NCBI GenBank assembly: GCA_937958995.1
Contig: CALGAP010000011.1
Coordinates: 1-64,000 of the forward strand
Length of the DNA stretch: 64,000 nt
Source of the DNA: an uncultured Chitinophagaceae bacterium
Lineage (GTDB): Bacteria; Bacteroidota; Bacteroidia; Chitinophagales; Chitinophagaceae
Reading direction: 5' to 3'
Shown here: positions 1 to 7,174 of the stretch, piece by piece
Numbering within the stretch: the first letter of the stretch is position 1
How the letters are laid out: each line of letters opens with the position of its first letter
Notes under the pieces: model-generated
What the model saw: only the letters and a program-made list of their open reading frames with translations
What the model was told of the DNA's origin: nothing
Database searches by the model: none
Program-made: the position numbers and the translations under genes

Positions 1-32
1 AGGTTTAATGGTTAATGGTATTCGATTAGTGC

Positions 33-60
33 GCCCCGGCTCAAACCGGGGCTCTTTTTT
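33..60 (+). terminator. Rho-independent terminator of a gene left of the window
   Basis: A GC-rich 7-bp stem (33-39 with 46-52) and a 6-nt loop are followed by a T-rich tail. The tail lies on the forward strand only, so it ends a forward transcript that enters from outside the window. Confidence 0.8.
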
Positions 61-155
61 ATTGATCTGGATTAAGGCGATTTCAGAGAGATTGACAGGA
101 TCATAGAGAGCCGATCGCGGATTTGAAAAGGGTGACGCGGATGGGATCAGAAATT

Positions 156-569
156 TTACTGAACAACAGCTTTCTTCACCCCGATCTTTTTCCCCTTGTT
201 ATTGCGCACCACCACAATGTAGGTTCCCGCGAGCAACTGGTTGGTGCTTACAGGATTTCGTTTTCGCCAGGAAAATCGATTAAAAATTCCCCCGAGGTAT
301 CAGTCAAAACACCCCTCGTGCTTCCCTTAACCCACACTGTTGTACCCGGTATCGGCAGATCGTTTTCGTCAACAACTTTTCCTCTTACTTAAGTACCGCC
401 CCTTTGCGGAATTATCATTATCAACGACCTGTATCTTATCACTGCTTTGCTGCTGTACCGGTGCTTGCTCCACTACAGGTTTGACACGTTCCTGCGCCAT
501 CGTTTTCAGGCCTGGGAATGTCAAGTAGTAAAGTTGTTGGCATAGCAGTCTGTTTACTATTTTTAACAA
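156..569 (-). pseudogene. Decayed secreted/TonB-type protein with carboxypeptidase-regulatory-like domain and T9SS-like tail
   Basis: Coding-like reverse-strand sequence survives only in pieces in different frames. The right piece (about 569-385) has a hydrophobic start and a Gln/Val-rich segment. A second frame (about 385-262) reads like a carboxypeptidase-regulatory-like domain, with VVDEND, PIPGTTVWVKG and TDTSGEF motifs typical of SusC or TonB-associated N-termini. A third frame ends at a TAA at 156-158 with LLAGTYIVVV and a Lys-rich end, as in type A T9SS sorting tails. At least two frameshifts or internal deletions are needed to join them. The domain order suggests a regulatory-domain protein whose middle is gone. 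The assignment rests on motif reading only. Confidence 0.5.
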
Positions 570-603
570 TGGCTATGTTGCAGCATATCAGCACCAGGGT
601 TGT

Positions 604-628
604 CTTATTATGATACTACCATAATAAG
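604..628. promoter_or_regulatory. Perfect 9-bp inverted repeat between pseudogene and sigma factor gene
   Basis: CTTATTATG (604-612) and CATAATAAG (620-628) are exact reverse complements around a 7-nt spacer. The site lies about 105 bp upstream of the sigma factor gene. No T-run follows it, so it looks more like an operator or a transcript hairpin than a terminator. Confidence 0.4.
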
Positions 629-732
629 CGTACACGTACCTGCGTTGCTGGAATGGATAGCTGATAAGGAGATGCAACCGGGCATTTGATTACACAGTCT
701 CTTAGAAATTCCTTTTTGATAACTATATCCGC

Positions 733-1329
733 TTGACATTTTTAAAGCATAATAACCGTAACAATCAGCCAGATAAAGAACTGGTCAACGAGTTCCGCCT
801 CAGTGGCAACCTGGAGACGCTGGCCGTCTTATACCAGCGTTATATGGATTTGCTGTACGGTGTATGCCTTAAATACCTCAAGCAACCCGAGCCCGCCCGC
901 GATGCCGTGATGCAGATCTTCGAAGAGCTGGTGGTAAAACTGAAAAAGCACGAAGTAGATAATTTCAAGAGCTGGCTTTATACCCTCGCCAAAAACCACT
1001 GCCTGATGCAGCTGCGCACGCCAAAGAACCTGAAAACCACCGAATTCAAGGTAGAGATTATGCAATCGGAAGAAGAGGTGCATCTGAATGGTGCACTGCA
1101 ACGCGAGGAGAATTTGCAAAAGATGGAGCGATGTTTGCAAACTTTATCAGCGGAACAAAAAATGACAGTGGAATTGTTTTATTTACAAAACAAATGCTAT
1201 AAAGAAATTGCAGACATTACGGGTTTCGACTGGAACAAGGTGCGCAGTCATATCCAGAATGGCCGCCGCAACCTGAAAATTTGCATGGAAAAAAACCTGT
1301 CCAGCAAAGTGAAGGTGAATGATCAGTGA
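733..1329 (+). CDS. RNA polymerase sigma-70 family factor (ECF-like)
   Basis: A 198-aa protein with the sigma-70 two-domain layout. Region 2 is at about residues 30-95 (LYQRYMDLLYGVCLKYL, then a FKSWLYTLAKNHC segment). Region 4 helix-turn-helix is at about 130-185 (LSAEQKMTVELFYL, CYKEIADITG). It should direct RNA polymerase to a dedicated regulon. The only in-frame start before region 2 is TTG at 733; the first ATG falls inside region 2. Its last 11 bases overlap the next gene, a membrane protein that plausibly acts as its anti-sigma partner or effector, so the two are probably translationally coupled. Confidence 0.88.
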   Translation: MTFLKHNNRNNQPDKELVNEFRLSGNLETLAVLYQRYMDLLYGVCLKYLKQPEPARDAVMQIFEELVVKLKKHEVDNFKSWLYTLAKNHCLMQLRTPKNLKTTEFKVEIMQSEEEVHLNGALQREENLQKMERCLQTLSAEQKMTVELFYLQNKCYKEIADITGFDWNKVRSHIQNGRRNLKICMEKNLSSKVKVNDQ

Positions 1330-2740
1330 TAATAACCATATTACCTATACGGCTGAAGATATACAGCGCTACTGGAACGGTCAGCTTTCGCCGCAGGAAA
1401 TGCATGCTATGGAAAAAGCTGCCCTCGACGATCCCTTCCTGGCCGATGCCATGGAAGGTATGGGCATGGCCATGCAGCAGCATGGTGAAATGCAAATGAA
1501 GAGCACGCTCGCCGGTATGCACCAGCAACTCGAAGACCGCGTTGCAGGCAACGATCGCAAGACAAAAGTGGTAGCCTTCCATTGGTGGAAAATAGTGGCC
1601 GCTGCCTGTGTATTACTGGTGGCCGGTTATTGGATATTTTCATCCGCATCGTCTGAGAAAAATGGTTTAGCGAAAAATGAAGACCAGGCTGCAGCTGTTG
1701 GGGTGACAAATGATTCGGACAAGCAAAACGAACCTGGCGCCCCTGCTGAGGAAGCGGTTGCCGACAGTAATGAAACATTTGTATCCGTTGAAAAGTCGCA
1801 ACCGAAAGACAATACGCCAATAGAGTTTGGTACCCGCACAGATAAGAATCAGCCAGCCATTGCCAGGGCAGAAAAGAAAGAAGAAAAGGCTGACGAAACC
1901 AGGCAAAACGAATTCCCTGCCCTGCAGGAAAAAACCGGGAAAGCAGAACCGGCACTTGCACAAAAGGCGGCCGCTGTTCCCCCATCCGCATCAGCTATCA
2001 ACCTCGACAGCATTCAGCCCAAAGTAACAGAAGTGGTCACGCTGGAAGATGAATTGAATAACGCAGTTGCTGGCATGGAAGTAAAAAAAGAAGCTGCTAA
2101 GGATGAACCCAAACTGCAAAATGTAATACAGGGTATTGTCACCGACAACAGGAACAACCCGCTGGCGAACGTATTTATTCGCCCCGATAATAATAACCAG
2201 GTAGGCTATGTGACCGACATGACAGGCCAGTTCAGGATACCTGCCAAAGATACGGTGGTAAGCGTATTGGTAAGTTCTCCAGGCTATGCCACCCAGCGCT
2301 TTCAGCTCAGGAGCACGCATAGCGAGGGCAATATTGCGCAGAACAAAATTCAATTGCAGAACGAGAATGAATCACTCAGTGAAGTAGTAGTGGCTGGCTA
2401 CGGCCACAAACGCAAGGCGGCTAAACTCACTGATTCCAAAAAAGACCCATCATCCAATTTTACACTCAGCAATCAGCCTGCGCAACCAGTTAATGGCTGG
2501 CTGAGCTTCCAGCAATACGTTGAAGACAATAAGCGCAAACCAGCCGGCAATCCCAACCTGGTTGGCGAAGTGTACATAACCTTCAACATCGACAAAAAGG
2601 GCGTACGCAGCGATTATAAAGTAGAAAAATCGCTGTCGCCCGAGCATGATGCCGAAGCCATCAGATTGGTGAAAGAAGGTCCCGAATGGAAACTTACCAG
2701 GGGACGAAAAGCGCGCGTCACTGTTCTTGTTCACTTCTGA
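1319..2740 (+). CDS. Membrane regulator with carboxypeptidase-like domain and TonB-like C-terminus
   Basis: A 473-aa protein. Residues 1-85 are cytoplasmic (AEDIQRYWNGQLS, as in anti-sigma-like N-termini). One membrane helix lies at about 88-106, followed by a low-complexity periplasmic linker to about 260. A carboxypeptidase-regulatory-like domain follows at about 268-335, then the LSEVVVAGYG motif usual in TonB-dependent receptors. A TonB-type energy-transducer C-terminal domain covers about 390-473. The 11-bp overlap with the sigma gene indicates an operon. Inference: it senses or transmits an envelope signal to the sigma factor. It could equally be classed as a TonB family protein; the exact role is not shown. 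Confidence 0.8.
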   Translation: MISDNNHITYTAEDIQRYWNGQLSPQEMHAMEKAALDDPFLADAMEGMGMAMQQHGEMQMKSTLAGMHQQLEDRVAGNDRKTKVVAFHWWKIVAAACVLLVAGYWIFSSASSEKNGLAKNEDQAAAVGVTNDSDKQNEPGAPAEEAVADSNETFVSVEKSQPKDNTPIEFGTRTDKNQPAIARAEKKEEKADETRQNEFPALQEKTGKAEPALAQKAAAVPPSASAINLDSIQPKVTEVVTLEDELNNAVAGMEVKKEAAKDEPKLQNVIQGIVTDNRNNPLANVFIRPDNNNQVGYVTDMTGQFRIPAKDTVVSVLVSSPGYATQRFQLRSTHSEGNIAQNKIQLQNENESLSEVVVAGYGHKRKAAKLTDSKKDPSSNFTLSNQPAQPVNGWLSFQQYVEDNKRKPAGNPNLVGEVYITFNIDKKGVRSDYKVEKSLSPEHDAEAIRLVKEGPEWKLTRGRKARVTVLVHF

Positions 2741-2783
2741 CTTTAACTCGTCGAAAACATGCAGCGGGCTAAGGAGAATCTCC

Positions 2784-2791
2784 TATTTTTG
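2784..2791 (+). promoter_or_regulatory. Candidate -7 box (TATTTTTG) of the DUF2911 gene
   Basis: It matches the Bacteroidota TAnnTTTG consensus and lies 64 bp upstream of the next start codon. No clear TTG -33 element is present at the usual spacing, so support is partial. Confidence 0.4.
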
Positions 2792-2855
2792 CACCTCGCC
2801 CGCCTCAAGAGACAATGGCTGGCTTAACGTTAACATTTAAATAAATCTGTTTGTC

Positions 2856-3692
2856 ATGAGAAAGACCATATTAGTTTTCCTGGTTTGCTTTGCCCTTTTG
2901 AATACTGCCAGCGCACAGGGTTTGCGCACTCCCCCCGCCTCTACCGCGCAAACGGTGAAGCAGGAATTTGGCTTAGGCTCTATCGAATTATCTTACTCAC
3001 GCCCCAGTGCCAAAGGTCGCAAGATTATGGGCGACCTGGTGCCTTTCGGCAATGTGTGGCGTACCGGTGCTAATGGCGCAACTACCCTTACTTTCAGCAA
3101 CGAAGTGACTATTGGCCAGACAAAAGTGCCCGCGGGAAAATATGGTTTGCTCACCATTCCCGATAAAGACAAGTGGACTGTGATCATCACCAAACAAACC
3201 GACGTGACTTCTCCCGCTGCATACAAAAAAGAAAATGATGTGGTGCGCGTGGAAGTAAAGCCGGTTACCCTCAAAGATCATGTTGAGACTTTCACCATCC
3301 AGTTTGCCGATATAACCACCAGCAGCCTCGCCCTGCAGATCATGTGGGAAAAAACGGCTGTTACACTGCCTATCACTGCCGATGTGGAATCTGTGGTGAT
3401 GAGACAGATCGATAATATCATGAACGGCGATAACCGTCCCTACTACCAGGCCGCTATGTACTACCTTGAAAATGGTAAGGATCTGAACAAGGCTGCCGAA
3501 TGGTTCGACAAGGCCGTTGAACAACAACCCAACGCATTCTGGGTATGGCACTATCGCGCCAGCTGCCTGGCCAAACTGGGTAAGAAACAGGAAGCCATTA
3601 GTTCGGCTAACAAATCCATAGAACTGGCAAAGCAGGCGCAAAACCAGGACTATGTTACGCTGAACGAAAAACTGATCGCTTCCCTGAAATAA
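2856..3692 (+). CDS. Secreted DUF2911 protein with C-terminal TPR
   Basis: A 278-aa protein with a Sec signal peptide (residues 1-20, cleavage after ASA). Residues about 35-180 match the DUF2911 beta-rich domain (SYSRPSAKGRKIMG, PFGNVWRTGAN, PAGKYGLLTIP). A TPR-like helical pair follows at about 205-275 (AAEWFDKAVEQQPNAFW, GKKQEAISSANKSIELA). The family is common in Bacteroidota and its function is unknown; it is presumed periplasmic. It is flanked by its own promoter box and a strong terminator, so it is probably monocistronic. Confidence 0.88.
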   Translation: MRKTILVFLVCFALLNTASAQGLRTPPASTAQTVKQEFGLGSIELSYSRPSAKGRKIMGDLVPFGNVWRTGANGATTLTFSNEVTIGQTKVPAGKYGLLTIPDKDKWTVIITKQTDVTSPAAYKKENDVVRVEVKPVTLKDHVETFTIQFADITTSSLALQIMWEKTAVTLPITADVESVVMRQIDNIMNGDNRPYYQAAMYYLENGKDLNKAAEWFDKAVEQQPNAFWVWHYRASCLAKLGKKQEAISSANKSIELAKQAQNQDYVTLNEKLIASLK

Positions 3693-3711
3693 ATTTGCAG
3701 TCACACGATTT

Positions 3712-3744
3712 AAATGTCCTGCAAACACGCAGGACATTTTTTTT
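3712..3744 (+). terminator. Rho-independent terminator after DUF2911 gene
   Basis: An 11-bp perfect stem (3712-3722 with 3729-3739), a 6-nt loop, and an eight-T run ending at 3744. Confidence 0.9.
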
Positions 3745-3776
3745 GCAGGTATTTTTGAAAAATAAACCGAAAGGAT

Positions 3777-4400
3777 ATGAATGTACAGGAGGCATATAAT
3801 AATTGGGCGGCACAGTACGATACCAACCTAAATAAGACCCGCGACCTGGAAGCAAGATCGTTGCGCGAAATGCTGGCGGGTATTGCTTTTGATCGCTGTC
3901 TTGAAATTGGTTGCGGCACGGGAAAAAACACCGTATGGCTCATGGAAAAAGCCAGCACAGTGACAGCCGTTGATCTTTCTGAAGAAATGCTCGCCAAAGC
4001 GCGCGCTAAGATCAGTTCACCAAAAGTGAAATTCATACAGGCCGATATCACGCAACCCTGGCAATTTGCCGAAGGAAAATACCACCTGGTCACCTTCAGC
4101 CTGGTATTGGAGCATATACAAAACCTGGATGCCGTTTTCGAAAAAGTATCCGGCGTATTGCAAAGCGGCGGCTATGTATATATTGGCGAATTACATCCCT
4201 TCAAACAATATACCGGCAGCAAGGCAAGATTTGAAACAGAAAATGGTGTGCAGGTGGTAACCTGCTACAATCACCATATCTCTGAATTTGTGCAGCAGGC
4301 AGAGAAACATGGATTGGTGTTGCACAGATTGAACGAATATTTTGACGAAGACAATAAAGAAATACCACGTGTTCTCAGCCTCATACTAAAAAAGCAGTAA
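3777..4400 (+). CDS. Class I SAM-dependent methyltransferase
   Basis: A 207-aa cytoplasmic protein with a Rossmann methyltransferase fold. Motif I is LEIGCGTGKNT (42-52), motif post-I VTAVDLS (62-68), and motif II about 84-92 (FIQADITQP). It resembles UbiE/MenG-like small-molecule methyltransferases, but the substrate cannot be read from sequence. An AAAGGA ribosome-binding-like stretch precedes the ATG, which is unusual for this genome. The stop is 2 bp before the next gene, so the two are probably co-transcribed. Confidence 0.85.
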   Translation: MNVQEAYNNWAAQYDTNLNKTRDLEARSLREMLAGIAFDRCLEIGCGTGKNTVWLMEKASTVTAVDLSEEMLAKARAKISSPKVKFIQADITQPWQFAEGKYHLVTFSLVLEHIQNLDAVFEKVSGVLQSGGYVYIGELHPFKQYTGSKARFETENGVQVVTCYNHHISEFVQQAEKHGLVLHRLNEYFDEDNKEIPRVLSLILKKQ

Positions 4401-4402
4401 TT

Positions 4403-5140
4403 ATGATTCGCATACTCTTGTTCGCACTGTTGTTAAGCGGTGGCATTGCCAGCGCGCAAAGCTCCAAACCGGTTTACGTGATCGTTCACGGCGCCTGGGG
4501 CGGTAGCTGGGCATTTAAAAAAGTGGATTCAATGCTGACAGAAAAAGGGTGCATGGTAAATCGTCCTTCCCTTACCGGCCAGGGCGAACGCGTGCACCTC
4601 GCTACGCCCGATATTGGTTTGCAAACTCATATCAATGATGTGGTGAACATGATTCTCTATGAAAACTTATACGACGTAGTGCTGGTTGGTCATAGCTATG
4701 GCGGCATGGTGGTGACGGGGGTCGCGGATAGTGTGCCCGACCGCATTAAGAAGATCATTTACCTGGATGCCTTCGTACCCACTAATGGCGAAAGCCTGAT
4801 GAGTATTGTCGGTGTGCGTGGGGAAGGCATGAAACAATTGGCGAAAGATGGTTTTATCGTGCCTGTGTGGGTAAGAGCCGATGCTGCACCGCCGAAAGAT
4901 GTGCCGCATCCCCTGAAAACACTGACCGATACATTGACTTTGAAAAACAGGGCGCAAAACATTCCCGGAGTATATATTCTCACCGTTGAAAAAGGTAAGG
5001 AGCCGAAGTCGGATGATTTTTACAGCCAGTACGAGCGGGCGCGCGATCGCGGTTGGCCTACCGTCATCATGGAAGCCGATCACAACCCGCAATGGTCTAA
5101 GGTGGATGAGCTGGTGAAACTGCTTTATGAGCACAGATAG
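4403..5140 (+). CDS. Secreted alpha/beta hydrolase (esterase-like)
   Basis: A 245-aa protein with a signal peptide (1-19, SAQ cleavage). Alpha/beta-hydrolase features: oxyanion HG at 29-30, nucleophile elbow GHSYGG with Ser98, and a likely catalytic His227 near the C-terminus (EADHNPQWS). Length and layout match the AB_hydrolase_6 group of small esterases. The substrate is unknown. It is the second gene of a two-gene unit with the methyltransferase. It is convergent with the symporter gene 3 bp away, and no hairpin is visible between them. Confidence 0.82.
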   Translation: MIRILLFALLLSGGIASAQSSKPVYVIVHGAWGGSWAFKKVDSMLTEKGCMVNRPSLTGQGERVHLATPDIGLQTHINDVVNMILYENLYDVVLVGHSYGGMVVTGVADSVPDRIKKIIYLDAFVPTNGESLMSIVGVRGEGMKQLAKDGFIVPVWVRADAAPPKDVPHPLKTLTDTLTLKNRAQNIPGVYILTVEKGKEPKSDDFYSQYERARDRGWPTVIMEADHNPQWSKVDELVKLLYEHR

Positions 5141-5143
5141 CTG

Positions 5144-6862
5144 TTACGCCTTTTGTTCTTTGGGCATAAATACCTGGATAGTCATTCCAAAAAGTACCAC
5201 GGCAGCCGCGCCAATCACATTCAGCCACAGGAATGAAATGATGTCCATGAAGTAAACAGTGAGTACCACAGCCTCGGCAAGCAATGCACCGATGAACACC
5301 GAATGACCTTTTATCCATTTCAAATAAAAGGCCACCAGGAAGATGCCGAGTATGGGTCCGTAAAACAGCGAGCCTAGAATATTCACCGCCTCGATCAGGC
5401 TATTGCCGATATTGTCTGCGTACTGCGCCGTAATGATGCACACGATCGCCCAAAAGAAAGTATATAATTTCGACCAGCGATATTCCTGCAAAGGAGTTAG
5501 TTTTTTGCGCGCAAATTTGATATGAAAATCCACCATGGTGGATGATGACAGCGAGTTGATTGCCGCAGCAATGCTTCCCCAGCTTGCCAGGAATATAATG
5601 GCGATGATAAGACCCACTAACCCGTTGGGCAAAAAATCGCCCACAAAGCGAAGGAAAATGTAGTTGTTGTCGTTCACATCTTCATTGGGAATCGCTTTTT
5701 GCACGATGCTCCTTATTTGCAGGCGCATTTCTTTGGTGGCAGACTCCTGCGTTTTCAATTGCGCGCCCAATGATTCAATAGCTGCCTGGTCTTTTCTTTC
5801 CAGTGCTTCGGTCAGGCTTGCAACGGTTTGTTGTTTCTCTTTCTGTAATTGCTCATATTTTTCCGTGGCGCTTGCATATTCACTCGCATACATGCTATTC
5901 TTCACTTTCTCTTCCTGGGCCAGGTTGAAAAATGCCGGCTGCTGGTGATACTGGTAAAATGCAAAAACCAACAATCCGATCAGCATGATACCAAATTGCA
6001 GAGGCACCTTCAGAAAGCCATTCATAATAAGTCCGAGCTTGCTCTCCTTTTCAGTGCGCGCCGTAAGATAACGGCCCACCTGGCTTTGGTCGGCGCCGAA
6101 ATAACTAAGTCCAAGAAAAAGCCCGCCGATAATGCCGCTGAAAATATTATAGCGATCTTTCCAGTCGAAACCATTTTCAGTAACGCCGGTAGTGATCACA
6201 TTGGCCTTACCCGATTTGCCGCTGATATGCAGCGCATCGCTCAACCCCACGCCCTCGGGCAAATGACTCAGCGCCCAATAGCCCGCGAGGAACATGCCGG
6301 TATAGATGATAATGAACTGCAGAGTCTGGGTATAGGCTACCGCCTTTGAACCACCCGCAATGGTGTAAATGATCACCAGTCCGCCCATGAAGGTATTAGT
6401 AACGGCCAGGTCCCAGCCCAGCATACTATGCAGCACCAGCGATGGCGCCATGATGCTGATGCCCGTACTCAGCGCGCGGGACACCAGGAACAGAAATGCG
6501 GTGAAGGCCCTTGTCTTCGCATCAAAGCGCGTTTCAAGATATTCGTAAGCTGTATAGCATTTCAGTCGCCGGTATATGGGAACAAAGCTGACACAGATGA
6601 TGATCATGGCGATGGGCAGACCGAAATAATACTGCACAAAACGCATCCCATCGGTATAAGCTTGTCCTGGCGCAGTGAGGAAGGTAATAGCGCTGGCCTG
6701 TGTACCCATTACGCTCAGCAATACCACATACCAGGGCATCTGGCGGTCGCCCAGGAAATAACCGTCCAGGTTTTTTGAAGTGCGGCTCCTGTACACACCA
6801 TAAATGATAATGATGGTGAGTGTGCCTATCAGTACTGTCCAGTCTAAGGGCGAAAAATTCAT
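5144..6862 (-). CDS. Sodium:solute symporter (SSS family)
   Basis: A 572-aa multi-pass membrane protein of the SSS/PutP type: many hydrophobic helices, GSIAAAINSLSSSTMVDF near the C-terminal half, and YTQTLQFIIIYTGM in the core. I chose the ATG at 6862 (MNFSPLDW), 27 residues inside the longest frame, because the family starts here and it makes an ATGA overlap with the upstream small gene. Between two helices sits a charged, Lys/Glu/Gln-rich coiled-coil insertion of about 80 residues (around YEQLQKEKQQTVASL). Last gene of the PIG-L operon; it probably imports a sugar- or amide-like solute released by the deacetylase. Confidence 0.88.
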   Translation of the reverse strand: MNFSPLDWTVLIGTLTIIIIYGVYRSRTSKNLDGYFLGDRQMPWYVVLLSVMGTQASAITFLTAPGQAYTDGMRFVQYYFGLPIAMIIICVSFVPIYRRLKCYTAYEYLETRFDAKTRAFTAFLFLVSRALSTGISIMAPSLVLHSMLGWDLAVTNTFMGGLVIIYTIAGGSKAVAYTQTLQFIIIYTGMFLAGYWALSHLPEGVGLSDALHISGKSGKANVITTGVTENGFDWKDRYNIFSGIIGGLFLGLSYFGADQSQVGRYLTARTEKESKLGLIMNGFLKVPLQFGIMLIGLLVFAFYQYHQQPAFFNLAQEEKVKNSMYASEYASATEKYEQLQKEKQQTVASLTEALERKDQAAIESLGAQLKTQESATKEMRLQIRSIVQKAIPNEDVNDNNYIFLRFVGDFLPNGLVGLIIAIIFLASWGSIAAAINSLSSSTMVDFHIKFARKKLTPLQEYRWSKLYTFFWAIVCIITAQYADNIGNSLIEAVNILGSLFYGPILGIFLVAFYLKWIKGHSVFIGALLAEAVVLTVYFMDIISFLWLNVIGAAAVVLFGMTIQVFMPKEQKA

Positions 6863-6984
6863 GAAAATCTTTTGGTGAAGAGGTAGAACAATACAATCAG
6901 CAGGCACAGAAAGGCCAGTATGAGCCAATACCAATGGCTCCATTTCCGGAATAGTGGCACTTTTTCAGGATCGTTGTGCAGCAT
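6859..6984 (-). CDS. 41-aa single-pass membrane protein in the PIG-L/symporter operon
   Basis: A short frame reading MLHNDPEKVPLFRKWSHWYW followed by one very hydrophobic helix (about residues 19-37) and a basic KRF end. Its TGA overlaps the symporter ATG in an ATGA junction, and its own start lies 10 bp after the previous small gene. The topology is clear: a charged N-terminus, then one helix. I do not recognise a named family. Position and coupling suggest an accessory subunit or stabiliser of the symporter, in the way small subunits accompany some SSS transporters. That role is inference. Confidence 0.7.
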   Translation of the reverse strand: MLHNDPEKVPLFRKWSHWYWLILAFLCLLIVLFYLFTKRFS

Positions 6985-6994
6985 ATAATGGCAA

Positions 6995-7174
6995 TTAATC
7001 GTTTCTTTTTCTTCGTTTGCTCCTCGCCGCCATGGTCATCAGGAACATCAACCCGATCAGTACGCCCACGATCATACCCACCGACATGCGTTTGATCAGT
7101 TTCCCCACTATCAATCCCCCTACAATGGCTATCACCAGGGCAATCTCGCCTTTCCGTCTTGGAGACAATGGCAT
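6995..7174 (-). CDS. 59-aa two-helix membrane protein in the PIG-L/symporter operon
   Basis: ATG at 7174 directly abuts the stop of the PIG-L gene (TAAATG). The protein has a basic start (MPLSPRRKGE), a first helix (about 11-24), a Lys/Arg hinge, a second Gly/Val/Met-rich helix (about 32-50) and a strongly basic tail (RSKRRKRND). Positively charged residues at both ends fit a hairpin with both termini in the cytoplasm. No family is recognised. Zero-gap coupling to both neighbours makes it a real operon member rather than a chance frame. Confidence 0.7.
   Translation of the reverse strand: MPLSPRRKGEIALVIAIVGGLIVGKLIKRMSVGMIVGVLIGLMFLMTMAARSKRRKRND

Noticed and set aside
2997..3737. A 246-codon open frame on the reverse strand
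   Set aside because: It is the shadow of the DUF2911 gene: no start context, His/Phe-rich translation typical of antisense frames.
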